DNA from: Brasenia schreberi
Lineage: Eukaryota > Streptophyta > Magnoliopsida > Nymphaeales > Cabombaceae
DNA length: 64,000 bases
NCBI GenBank assembly: GCA_036023115.1
Contig: JAYKKT010000091.1
Span: 34,295,001 to 34,359,000, forward strand
Reading direction: 5' to 3'
Shown: in pieces, positions 11,790 to 23,113 of the stretch
Position numbering within the stretch: position 1 is the stretch's first letter
Layout: every line of letters starts with the position of its first letter
The notes under the pieces: model-generated
The model's input: only the letters and a program-made list of their open reading frames with translations
Databases searched by the model: none
What the model was told of the DNA's origin: nothing
Program-made: the position numbers and the translations under genes

Positions 11790-13885
11790 CTAGACATGCA
11801 AATTGACAATTGTATCGTATTTGATTGTTATAATATCATATATATAAAGCATAGTAAGCTTATCTTCATTGTCTACCATCGTCATTACCTTAAGTAAAAG
11901 TTCAATCAACCTCAAAAATTTATGTAATTTTTTAAAAAATTAGCATTAAAAACAACATCTACCACAATAATCCCGTCCTTTTTTCAAAACTAACTAATAG
12001 AACCCTATGCATCAGATGTAAATATTTTTTTCAATACATTTTTCTATATGACAAGACTTTGCACAATAATGGCATTCATAACAAATCTTGTCAATGAATG
12101 CCTAATCAATTTTCTTTCACCTATATGGATTTGCATCAAATGTAATACAGAAGAATTACTATAAATAAACTTTGTGACATTTTTTCATGCATCTATAGTC
12201 CTTATTTCATTCATTCCACTCAAATCATCAATGATTAAGTCTATGCAACCTACAACACATGAAGTACATATTAAGGATGAATGGTTCATCTCAAACATCT
12301 TACCAATTGCTCTAAAATTTGTAACATTATTAATAATGAATTGAACAACATTTGAAACACTTACATCCTCAACAATTTCCTCAAAAAAAGAGAGTAAATT
12401 ATCAGTAGTTTTATCAATATAAGACAAGTCATATGACTTAAAAAATAATATCCCCTTGGAACAATAGACTAAAAAGTTCACCAAAAACCTATGTTAACAA
12501 TTTGTTTAACCATCAGTCATAATAGAACATCATGTGTCATTCCACAATTCCCTAAATTCATAACCCCATTCATTAAAAATATCAACCCATTTCTATAGTA
12601 ATTTATCTCTCAAAACATGATAAAGATTATATAACCTGATCCCCACACTGACAATAGCATTTATCATTTTTTGAAAAAAATATGAGTTTGCAACATTAAA
12701 AGGAAAACAATTTTCATAGAAAAATTAAATTACGAGATTAGCTTTACAAAATTATTGTAATTACAAACAACAACAACAAAGTCTTGTTCTCATTCATTTT
12801 ATTTAATATTGATATTATTTCAACTATTTCTTTAATAACTGCACACTTTAAATCTACTTTCTCAATTAACTCCTTTGAAGTCATAATTGATTTACCGTTT
12901 GGTTGACCTCCAAGAGTCATAAGTGAGAGAAAAATAAAGTCATCCTACTAACTATTGCTTTAGCTCCTCCTTTGGTACCCCTCATAGGCATTGAAAGAAT
13001 AAAAAGTCTTGTAGTGTAATAAGAGTCAACTCCATAACTACTACCATCATAACGTACATTCTTGTCATTTTCTCACATTCCCGTGCTCTCATCAATCATC
13101 TTTTCTTTCATCTCAACTGCACTATGAAATTGATCATTATCCATCAAATAATTGAGATATATCTCAACGACATATTTCTGTTATCTCACCCTTAATATCT
13201 TTCTCTCCTTTGAAACCTCCCATACCTCATCAATCTCGTATTCCACTGTTTCGAAAACCCGAGAACAAACACTAACATCCTTCTTGATTTTTGTAAAATG
13301 GTGTTTAATACAAGAACTATCACCATCTTTACTACATTGCAAAACATACTCTCGTTAACGAGTATATTACCTTCGTACATCGAGATACAATATTTTCATG
13401 TCAGATCGACCCGATCGAAAGCCATTAGACGAGAGTGTATAATCAAAAAGAAAAAAAAAGCTTTTTAGAGGTTAAAAATCATGAAATATGTAAAAACCTC
13501 AAATTTTTCGAACGAAAAATTAGATAAAATGCAAAAGAAAAGAAGTATGCCACGAATTTGAGAAAAAACCCTAAAGATGAAAAGTTGGATTTGGTGAAAC
13601 TATGAAATCAACAAAGAACAAAGAAAAAGATTTGAGAGCAAGAGAATGACGTAAAAAAGAATTTGAGAACCATAAGTGATTTTCACAACTTCAGATTCTC
13701 AAAATTTATATAAAAAAAATCAACATTAACTCATACAATGTAATTTGTATCGTACGATATGACACGATAAATCACTTATTGCGATTCATATGCATCGATC
13801 ATAATATATACTCGTACAATACACAATAAAATCATATTATATTGTATGATACAATTTTTACAACATTGATTTCAAAAATTGTTTA
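11790..13885 (-). pseudogene. Decayed hAT transposase relic (DUF659 type)
   Basis: The best-preserved part is 12185-12484 on the minus strand. It reads as the hAT/DUF659 segment with GILFFKSYDLS, NVVQFIINNVTNF (the family's 'VVQxxTDNxxN', second Asp lost) and a CxxxCIDLIIDD block. Downstream, about 11800-12180, stop-interrupted sequence continues the family (RHSLTRFVMN, a KKIFTSDA-like block, DGIIVVDVVFN). Upstream, 12500-13400 holds the damaged N-terminal part. The right edge near 13880 has ATTGTATGATAC-type subterminal repeats. The left end is missing, so no terminal inverted repeat pair could be confirmed. The C-terminal dimerisation domain is absent. Confidence 0.7.
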
Positions 13886-14446
13886 GAGTCATGTAACACT
13901 AATATCATGTTTGACCAAATGAATCACCATGATTAATTGCTCACAAACTGATTTACTAGACAACACAGAAAAACAATCTAACAACGTAAAACGACGGCAT
14001 CATAGATCAAAAGAAGACCAACGTCTCACCAACCAAACCACACTCGATATGTCTAACTCTCTCTAAGCACCTACCTGAACACATGTCAACGTGTAAACAA
14101 TACACCTTCATGATCCACCTTTTCCGCCGTAGCAAGCACTTTAACCTATTGAGCCATTACTAGAAGTTGACCAGAGCTCCTCAAAGTCATCAAAATTGAA
14201 GCTGGACTTTAGTGTACCTTGGAATTAGACACAAAAGTACATAGAATATATTTAAGCAAGCTTTCTACATATCAAACATTGCCAGAATCTTTTCAGCTGC
14301 CACAGCGCATGTATCAAACCACAATCACATGAGAACTACAACATTTTGGTGACATTCTGATGCATGTGCAGAAAGGCCGAGTCACCCAAGTGGAACCTAC
14401 CAACAGATACATGATAACTCCGGCTCTTTGCAGTTGCGATGACAAA
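13886..14446. other. Intergenic interval and 3' flank of the F-box gene
   Basis: The part nearest 14446 should contain the 3' UTR and polyadenylation region of the minus-strand F-box gene. No other gene, repeat or RNA was recognised. Confidence 0.4.
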
Positions 14447-17400
14447 CTAATGAAACCACAACGCTGCCTCCAGCTCCTTCTCATCGGCGCAGTCGTATCC
14501 AAGGAGGTATGCCCGAGCTGAAAAAGTGACGATCTATAAGCTTAAATCCACATATGCCCGGGCTGAAAAAGTGATGATCTATAAGCTTAAATCCACATAG
14601 ACACATAATATATAACAACCAAATGAACATTAATTGTGGTATTGTCGTGTGCATTTCCTTGGACTAGTAAAGCTTGAATAGCAGTATGCTTTTGAAGAGC
14701 CTCGATGGAGGTAGAGGTGCATGATGAAATCACTCAAAAGGCCATTCATTAGGCAAACCTAATCCCAGAGAGATGTTGGCAAAGGATCTTTTGAGGAAAC
14801 CTTTCAAAATCTTGGATCTTTCACAATGACAAGTTCCCAACTGAAATATTGACCCGAGAACTTGCTCTTCCAAATTCAAATTGTTCCTTCAGAGAGAGAG
14901 AGAGAGGATTCACAGGTTGCGAGGTGTAGACCTTGAGAAGCTAGATGCATGCAAGCGTGTGTAAATGAAGAAATGGATTTACCAAATCGCCCAGATCCCA
15001 TGAAAGGCTCCTGTTCATCCGTCTCACCTTGCTGCTGGTCCTGAAATTCCAAGATATTGAGCAAACACTGTCAATAAATGGCCGCCATTATGCAAGGTAA
15101 AATTTGTATCAATTGATTAATGTTATAGTTGTAACATGTGGAGGTTGACGGCAGACCAGCAGCGCTATTCATAGATGATGCTACCAGCAAAGGAAATTTT
15201 GTTTCTACATATCTGTGCTGTTTCATTTTAATAGATTTGTAAACAAGTACTTAAATATACGCTATTTATGTATGACAGTTGGTAAATGAAGTTGCAAAAT
15301 GCAAAATGAGCTCAAGTAGCTAACCAAGTTATTCCTATTTCTTTATGTCTTGGGAGATGCAGGAAACAAGATATGAAAGTTCCCAATAGTAAGGATATTA
15401 AAAAAATGGACAGATATACAAGAAAGGAAAAGGCACACAAATGTTCTTAACAACAGAGTGGAGATCAGGTTGAGTGACCTGATTTGGGTCAGTATTGACT
15501 CAGTCCACACTGAAAGCCTGGGTTTCACCCAAACGGGCTAGGACAGTTCAATTTAAACCGCAGTGTCATTGGGTCAGAAGAAGCAGTGCATTTGTATGGT
15601 CATTTGTTCCAGCCTGAGTCAAGGCCGTTTGCTACTTGGACACCAAGCAAGGCCAACCATGCCCATCGCAGGTCAAGAGACAGACTACCCATTGAATAAG
15701 GAAGAGAGAGAGAAAGAGAGTGCTTACCGTGTCAGGCTCCTCTTCTGAAGGAGAAAGCCACCTATCGAAACAAAGCCCTGATACTGTACAAACCAGAAGA
15801 CCACTGGATGAATCCAATATAGTTTCTCGACATGTATCATCACATACTGCACATACACCAACTCCTCTGCTTAGCATATCTGACTGAAGAAATTCGTGTT
15901 TACCATGCAAGAACAATGTCACCTACCATGTACACGGCCAGTTTTCTCACATAGAAATACATCATCAATTTGAGAATATGTGCATGTCTCCCCAGAACAT
16001 GCGTGTTCAGGAACCAAGTCATCGGTCAAGCCATGGTTCAGTTTCCAAATAGACACCTGATCAGCTACTGTTCGGTCAAGAATTATGCTGTCATCGTTCA
16101 CCTTCATAAACCATGACAATAAATAAATAAATAAGCAATCAATATCCTATTTCTTAGATATTGTACACCATAAAAAAGTGTTCCCTGTAGGTTCGAGCTT
16201 TTACTTGAGAAGAAAGGGGTGCCTGGCTTCTCTTTGCAACTTGCATTTGAATATAATACTCCTTGAACTCTGCCGGGGTATTCCTCACAAACTCAATCAT
16301 GTCTTCTCCATCACGCTGTTAGAGAACAAGCCACAGCTTAAATTATTTCGACCTCATGTCTTAGTTTCCATCAAGCATCAAACACGCTGAGAATATAAAC
16401 TAGCAGAACCAAATGGGTAGCAACAGAATCACATTTTTATCATGATTTAAAACTCAAACATCAAAAGGTTCGTTAGCCCAGTACCAAATCTCCCTCCCTC
16501 CCTGACTCCCTCAATATACATGCAGATAATATTAGATAAACCACTTCATACAATTTCCATAAACACTGCATCCAAACCCCTACACAGATGCATAAATATA
16601 CATTCAGATAGTATTAGATAAGCCACTTCATACAATTTCCATAACCACTGCATCCAAACCCCTACAAGCAATTGCAACATTCGCCTCTTCATTCCAAAAC
16701 TAGAACCAGAGCATATATTTTGAGTATCTGTCGTGAGACATCCATGGTTGCTTGTCAGCCAGTTGGCTACCAAGAAACTGGAACTACATGAAACAGATTG
16801 GACAAAGGCTTTTATATCACTATAGATAAAAATGATAGTGATGACACTTCCCTAGCTCTCTATGTCACATGGGTACGACGGGTAGGGACATGGTTACAGG
16901 TGTGAGCGTTAGATACTGCAATTTTTGGAAATCATGGGTATGGGGACGCCGTTATATATAAGTATATTTTATACATTACAATATAAAATTGATAGTATCT
17001 TATAAACCTATTACGACTATGGTATAAATCCATATTACCATTTTCATAAGTTAAAGCACTAATGAAGTCATAATCAGCCAATTTTCATGAAGCGTCTCAG
17101 TAACATAACACTAGAAAATATTTATAGTGTTGGGTCGGACATGGGAGAAGTACAGGTGTTGAGCACCAGAGTGCTGGACATGGGTGTGGCATCCTGGTAG
17201 AAGTGTTGTATGACATAGTTATCTCTTCCTAATCAATGTCAAGTGAAAAGAAAACAAAATAAAACCTTGATTCATTACCTGTATATAAAGCTTCTTCCAT
17301 GCACATGCCCGCAGCTTCCCCGTAGAAGATGAAAGACCCCACCGCATGCAATACCTGGATACCAAGTAAATGGTGGTACCAGAAAGCAATAACTATGTTA

Positions 17401-18779
17401 GTCTCACATGCAATGCTGCAAACCAAAAGGCAGATGATATGAGAAACCAATTAGGTACCATACTAAGTGAAGTTTTATTGTACTTGATGAAATTTTGTGT
17501 ATTACATAATATGTAAATGATAATGGCAACACTCCTGTACACATGTTGCCGCTTTTAGTCTATCCCATGATCTTGTGCAAAGTCGTACAAACCAAGCAAG
17601 TCATCACACTGGTTTTGCTTGCTCCAAAGCCTTACCTTTTCTTTTTCATCATGTTAAATTCTCAATACAACAAAGTTCCAAAACATACAAGATTATAATT
17701 ATGTTCATATGAATGATAATTCAAATAATAAACATGGAAAAGAATGGGAAGTGACATAACATTACTAGAATCTCAGAAAAGGACGTACACAACTGCACAA
17801 ATTTCTTCAAGTATATGGAATTTAAACAAGGAAAGAAAACACTCACAGGCGACGCCACAAGAATTCATCAGATGCTGCAAAGTTAAGAAATCTACAAACT
17901 AAGGAGCACGAGATAAGATCCTGCAGAAGAAGCAGAACTGGATTGATGAGCAAGGTGAGACTAAATTTGGTCTAAATGCATTAAAACCGAAAAAGATCCA
18001 TACATAAACAACCGATACTTCACCTCAGAAGAAAGAAATTTGAGGATGTGGCGGAAGAGCTCGGAGGGGACCTTACTGAACGTCCCGCTCGTGATGCATC
18101 TAGACGTCTGCCAGCTGCAATCGCCACGAGTTTTCCCCACAGATGAAGCAGAATCAGATCCAATTTTCGTAACAGGCGCGGTATCGACGACAGGTGCGGG
18201 AGTCTTCGAAATGCAAAGCCTCTTCTGGGGCCGCTCGATGATGTCTTCCTAGAAACGGAACACATAAACAGATATGCATAACTGAAGACAGACCAAACTT
18301 TGCGGAAAAAGTCACAAGAAGCACACACTCATCCACATCAGCGAACTCTCCCCGATCAAAATCTCGCAGTTTTCGGCGTCGGTGACAACATCAAGCATGT
18401 CATATAAGAGTGGTAGAACCAGACGCAATCAGACGCGCAAAAAAGGAAGACGAATAGAAAGAAAAGCAGACGACGAAATTAACAAGAATAAAGAAAACAC
18501 TAACGTGCATGAGATGATACAAGAAAAGCCTGATTTTTCAGGGTTTCCGAACGATAGAGGATGATTCGAAGCGTGAAAACGCATAAAACTCCAAGAACGG
18601 AAAAGGAAACCAAATGCACGTGAGAATATACAAGAAACCCCTAATGTTCTGAGGTTTTCGAATACTCGAGGAAGATCAGAAAGGGAAAGGATCGCTACCG
18701 CGTCAGACGTCTCTGAGAGGACTTCCGACTCGAGGAAATGCACCAGCTCTTCGTCTTCCTCTTCCTGGACGCCTGTCAT
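14447..18779 (-). CDS. SKIP31: F-box protein, SKIP31-like, nine exons, intact
   Basis: Coding exons in transcript order: 18779-18699, 18248-18024, 17920-17847, 17354-17279, 16315-16205, 16101-15927, 15846-15728, 15040-14983, 14517-14447 (TAG at 14449-14447). All donors are GT and acceptors AG; the 990 coding bases join in phase to 329 residues. The N-terminus is acidic ([18 protein letters not shown]). The F-box (about 92-128) starts [19 protein letters not shown] and continues [20 protein letters not shown] across two introns; [21 protein letters not shown] follows. Near 200-270 is a Cys/His-rich segment ([27 protein letters not shown]) that could bind metal. The end is [19 protein letters not shown]. 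In Arabidopsis, SKIP proteins bind the SKP1-like ASK subunits of SCF ubiquitin ligases, so this is probably an SCF substrate receptor; the substrate is unknown. Joining exon 1 directly to exon 2 (SDA|EDI) is my best model; a small extra exon near 18320-18395 cannot be excluded. Name assigned by recognised family sequence. Confidence 0.92.
14508..14597. repeat. 45-bp tandem duplication over the last-intron splice acceptor
   Basis: Two adjacent 45-base units, 14508-14552 and 14553-14597, differ at two positions. Each contains, on the minus strand, the TTTTTCAG acceptor tract. The proximal one (AG at 14518-14519) joins exon 9 in frame. The distal one is an upstream decoy. Confidence 0.92.
16513..16666. 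repeat. 82-bp tandem duplication in F-box gene intron 4
   Basis: Unit 1 starts at 16513 and unit 2 at 16595. Both contain CCACTTCATACAATTTCCAT and end with CATCCAAACCCCTACA. They differ at a few bases. The duplication is wholly intronic (intron 4 is 16316-17278) and does not touch a splice site. Confidence 0.88.
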
Positions 18780-19855
18780 TCTGGCGAAACCCTTTCTGCC
18801 TTCTCTCCTCCGCTTCCCTCGTCGACCGATCGATTATCGATTGATTCAGATTCTGCAGGAGCGTCGGACTACCGCTAACCTCGATGACGAAGACTACAAC
18901 GAATCTGAGCCGTACGATCCTGTCATCGGGCGGTGCATGAGGGCCGGCAGCGTGTCGCAGCCTGCATCGTTTCCGTTTGGCAAATGAAGATATTTTCCCG
19001 GGAGTTTCCTCTATGAAAAACGGTATCACGGTCGGCAATAGGGATGGAAATATTAGTCCGGCCGCCCGACCCGAATGGGTGGGTATTACCTGCTTTGACC
19101 GGGTTCAGTTCGGGCTTGGATGAAACTCGACTGCGTACGAAGTGGCTACAGGATAACAATTACCCGGCCCTCACCTGACCCGAATTATAACCCGACCCAG
19201 TGGAGCAGAGGGTACGATGCTTATGCTAATGGGTAATGCACGTAGGGATCAATGTGGATCTGGTTTCATCAAATTGGTTAGACCCGGCTCCAAACTATAT
19301 AACATTGTTATGAAGCAAAGCATTCATTTTTATAATTGTGATATCCTCTTTCTAATACTGTACTAAAGAAGTTTAGAGGAGTCAGGGGCCAAGTTCACGG
19401 GACTGGGCGGGGACTTGTTATCCCCACCCCGACCCCATTGTGGATTTCCCCACTTCTCCTACCCGGACACCCATTTCCACCCCGAATTCGTTTGCCCGCG
19501 AGGACCCGCTCCCATGAACTTTCCTAATCACCAATGAATATGATCACTCTCATCCTAAAACGATAAACGAAAACAAGTATCAATCACTTAAGAAAAAAAT
19601 AAAAGATTAGGAATAATGTAGCTTCTTGTTTTTGTTATAATGAGAGGCTGAAGCCTAACACACAATCACGCACACATGCCCAACATAATATTTCAAAACA
19701 CTATGTAATTAACTAGAAGATTAAGCATGTATTTTCCATCCCTTAAATCTATATTCTTTAACGGATGATCTGCATGCAATTTGTTTTTTCTTGAAGTGTA
19801 AGTTCTTTTAAGATTTTCTCCAAAGAGATCCCTTCCCGCTGAAAAACAGAACAAC
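18780..19855. other. F-box gene 5' flank and GC-rich non-coding DNA
   Basis: The interval starts with the 5' UTR and promoter side of the minus-strand F-box gene. From about 19030 to 19510 it is rich in CCCGACCC, CGGGTTC and CCCCACCCC blocks, a look shared by plant TIR element ends, but I could not pair two termini. A SINE body fragment like that at 5471-5600 is at about 19624-19680 (minus). No coding capacity was recognised. Confidence 0.4.
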
Positions 19856-19959
19856 CAATAGCGGATTTAGAATTTTTTTTAGGGGTGAGACAAATTATAG
19901 CTCAAGAAGTCCACTTGCTTTTTTAAATTTCGCCTCAAGTCAATGTAGATCCCCCACTG
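19856..19959. mobile_element. 104-bp hAT-type MITE with near-perfect 8-bp target duplication
   Basis: The left end reads CAATAGCGGATTTAG. The right end, reverse-complemented, reads CAGTGGGGGATCTAC. Flanks are AGAACAAC (19848-19855) and AGAACAAG (19960-19967), seven of eight matching. Size, ends and 8-bp duplication fit a non-autonomous hAT MITE. The element at 32892-33037 has the same type of ends. Confidence 0.75.
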
Positions 19960-19967
19960 AGAACAAG

Positions 19968-21532
19968 TCAGGCCTTTTTCCATGCTAAGTGGAGTTGGCC
20001 AAGTGAAATTCTCATAAGTTTTAGAATCCAGTCTTATATTGGATGTGCTTGCTACTTAACTCGACACTCCATTACACCGCTAATGACGGTTTAAGCTTTT
20101 TACTGTCAAAAACGTGCGGAATTTGCAGTGCGGTCCGAAATTTTTAAGTATTTTGCATTACTACCTAGCTTTTAAGGTATTGCATGGACACCACATGAGC
20201 AGATTAAGATTAGATTGCACCTTTTATTATGTTGATAGTATGAGGAAGACAATTAATAACCTTTCACATTTGAAAAGTAAAGAGAGTATAAACTTATTAT
20301 TTTGCAACTGGTTAGTGCCCTAACTCACATGAATTGGTATGCAACAGAACCACAAAGCACCGGAAATCAACAGTGGGTGGTTCTCTATCCAATACTTCAA
20401 AAGACTAGCAAAACCGCAAGATAATAAGCATTAATACTGTACTATTTAGTCTTTGCAATCAACGGTTGAGACTTAAATTGAAATTAGCAGTACTATTATA
20501 CTTTTAAGTTTTACATTTAATGATTTAATGCACTGTAAAATAATTCAAATACCTGATCGAATAGTGAATATGTTTATATAAAATTATATGAGAAAACATT
20601 TGTGCATTTAAGACGCCTTATATATAGATATATAGATAGACAAAGAGAATTGCTAGACTGTTTTTCATATGTTGGATTGTCTGTTTCTTTGATTGGATCA
20701 TCAATTTTTTTTTTAAAAGTAAAATAAATTTTTATTTTTGTTTTGTAGTCCAAACTTCAAGATCAAAAAGATAAATGGTCAAAATTATCAAGAAGAGTCT
20801 AACATAAATCTAAAGTCTAGCTTCTCGCGTTCTCTCTCACTATATATATAGAGATAGATAGATATAATATGATAGAATTCCTAGATCTTGATTTACACCC
20901 AAAAGGAAGCAGAAGCGATCATCTATACAGACATATAACTTGGAACTTAAGGAAAACTCAGCACATGCAAAGCGCTAACCTGTGTAGTATTTTAAAAAGC
21001 AGGTAGCAAATCGACAATTTTAGAAATCCAAGCAGTGAATCCTAAATTTGCCTGTTTAGGCGGCAAAACACAAATTTCTTTTTCTCCTTTCTCTCTTTAA
21101 TTGCTAGACCTGATTGGACTTGGATATAGATCCAGGTTTGACCCTAGCATCATAAAGTGAGTCTAGGACATGAATTACGTGGATCTGAACCAGGTCGAGA
21201 CCAAACTAGTATTTCTATGCGTTAAGGGAGACACCGATGCGTTATTTGACACATGTCCAGTTCGGGGCAAATCAATACAGGCGATTAAAAACTCTGATTT
21301 CACAAAACAATGAACTAGAACCAAACCTGATTCGCTCGGGTTCCTACCCATAACCACCTGTTTTGCTTCCGATTTTAGTTTCGGTTAAAAAACATAAAGC
21401 AATGAACGATCATAAAAAGAGACTGAATCAGCGGTTTGAACATCAGTTCCAGCCCGGTTCCACTAAACTGAGACCATATCCGAATGGAAGACCCCCAGGT
21501 TCAGCTACGGTCACGAGTCTAGCCAGTTGAAT
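19968..21532. other. AT-rich non-coding interval
   Basis: No gene, RNA or element ends were recognised. Short TATAGATA-type runs occur near 20620-20640 and 20840-20865. The frames here are short and featureless. Confidence 0.45.
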
Positions 21533-21679
21533 CTAGGGGTGAGCATTATTCAGATATAACCGACTCCAACTAATCCATTTTTTTTTTATTTCTGTTCGGT
21601 TTTGGTTTCCAGTTTTATAAAACTTTCGTTTTTCAGTTTGGTTCAGTCTTGAAAGTTTGAGAACTGAATAACCTAATAT

Positions 21680-21895
21680 AATATACTTATAGTTATATAT
21701 ATTTTTATATGTATATGCATATATAATGTATATATGCATATATATGGTGTATATGTTTATATATGTATATATACATACACATGTACATATGTGTATATAG
21801 TGTATATTTATATCTATATAATACATATATGCACATATGTCCATATACATACACATATATATACATACACACATACATATAAACATATATATATA
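21680..21895. repeat. TA/TATATG-type microsatellite
   Basis: This is an impure repeat of TA, TATATG and ACATAC units on both strands. It produces long Tyr/Ile/Met-rich false frames in several phases. It sits just beside the LINE tail at about 21913. Confidence 0.85.
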
Positions 21896-21912
21896 TTAAA
21901 GAGTAAACCGAA

Positions 21913-22735
21913 TAACAACAAAACAACAACAACAAAGCCTTTTCTCATACTAGATGGGGTTGGCTACGTGTATTATTTGTTTCCACAAAGCCCTGTCATG
22001 TGCTATGTTAGCAGTTAACTCACAATAAGCTAGATCATTCTTTATTGTTTCTTGCCAACACTTTTGTGTTCATCCTCTACCTCTTTTAATACTTTACAAA
22101 TTTAGTTTTTCATGCTTTTTTAAAGGTTCTTCATTTGATCTTCTTTCTATATGTCCAAACCATCTTAAACGATATTCTCTCATTTTAGCCTCTATTGATG
22201 TCACTCCTAATTTGTTTTTAATAACCTCATTGTGTATACGGTCTTTTTTTGTATGACAACTCATCCATCTCAACATCTTCATTTTTGTCACAAACATCTT
22301 TTGTACATGTTGATGATTAACTGCCCAACACTAAGAACCATAAAACATGACAGGTCCAATTGGTGCTATATAATATTTACCTTTTAACTTTAATGGTATC
22401 TTCTTAACACAAAGAATATGTGATACTGCTCTCCATTTTAACCAACCAGCCATCACTTTGAAAATTTGACTCTAGGTATTTAAAACTTTTCTTTTGGGGG
22501 ATGCAATGTATGCCAATTTTAATTTTTATGTCCTCTCAAGTAACCAAATGATCAAACTTACATTCCATATATTATGTTTTTATTCTACTAAATCGAAGGC
22601 CTTTGCTTTCTAATGTTTATCTCTATAGTTCAATTTTTCTATTAACTTTTTTCTTAGACTCCTCCACTAACACAATGTCAGATGCAAATAACATACACCA
22701 AGGTACCTCATCTTAAATATGTTTTGTTAACTAAT
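21913..22735 (-). mobile_element. RTE-type LINE, 5'-truncated 3' end
   Basis: The left edge is an AACAACAACAACAA run, the complement of a (TTG)n tail, followed by the conserved 3' end. At 22094-22297 the minus strand encodes the C-terminal LINE ORF signature: MLRWMSCHTKKDRI, then YRLRWFGHIERR. Upstream RT sequence up to about 22735 is frameshifted. Endonuclease and the catalytic RT core are missing. Confidence 0.85.
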
Positions 22736-22866
22736 CAATCACCATTATAAATAAGTAGTAATCCGAATAACATAACCAAAATAATTCAATTCAATTCGGT
22801 TATCCATATAATTCAGTTGAGGTTTGATTTTCAAATTTCAACCAATTTCGGTATGCACACCCCTAG

Positions 22867-23067
22867 TTTAATTCAGTTGCTTTGACTTGTAAGGCATGTC
22901 CGGTTCGGAACCGGACCTGCTGTTTTAACCGAATTACAATGGAACCGAAATCTCTCTCCCTCCCTAAATCCGCGCAAGAAGGTGTCTTTTTTGGACACTC
23001 GTTTCACTGTCGTCCCCGACATCTTCACTCTTACCGTCGCTCAGCGTTCCACACTTGCTCGCACCCC

Positions 23068-23113
<46 letters not shown>

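Larger units (their letters stand above)
21533..22866. mobile_element. Element with inverted ends, interrupted by a LINE 3' end
   Basis: The left edge reads CTAGGGGTGAGCAT. The right edge, reverse-complemented, reads CTAGGGGTGTGCAT, one mismatch in 14. Inside each end is CGGTT/TTCGGTT-rich sequence. The middle is occupied by an AT microsatellite and a minus-strand LINE fragment. No convincing target duplication was found, so the superfamily is open. Confidence 0.5.

Noticed and set aside
12771..12800. LINE tail (CAACAACAACAAAG) inside the hAT relic
   Set aside because: The match to the LINE 3' end stops after about 20 bases; too short to call.
15919..16119. 66-codon frame as a separate small gene
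   Set aside because: It is exon 6 of the F-box gene with six codons of intron read-through in front.
18429..18779. 116-codon minus-strand frame as the full N-terminus of the F-box protein
   Set aside because: Only the first 27 codons fit; the rest is intron 1 beginning at the GTAGCG donor, and the next exon joins in phase at 18248.
21533..22018. Tyr/Ile/Met-rich membrane-like proteins on both strands
   Set aside because: They are translations of the TA/ACATAC microsatellite.
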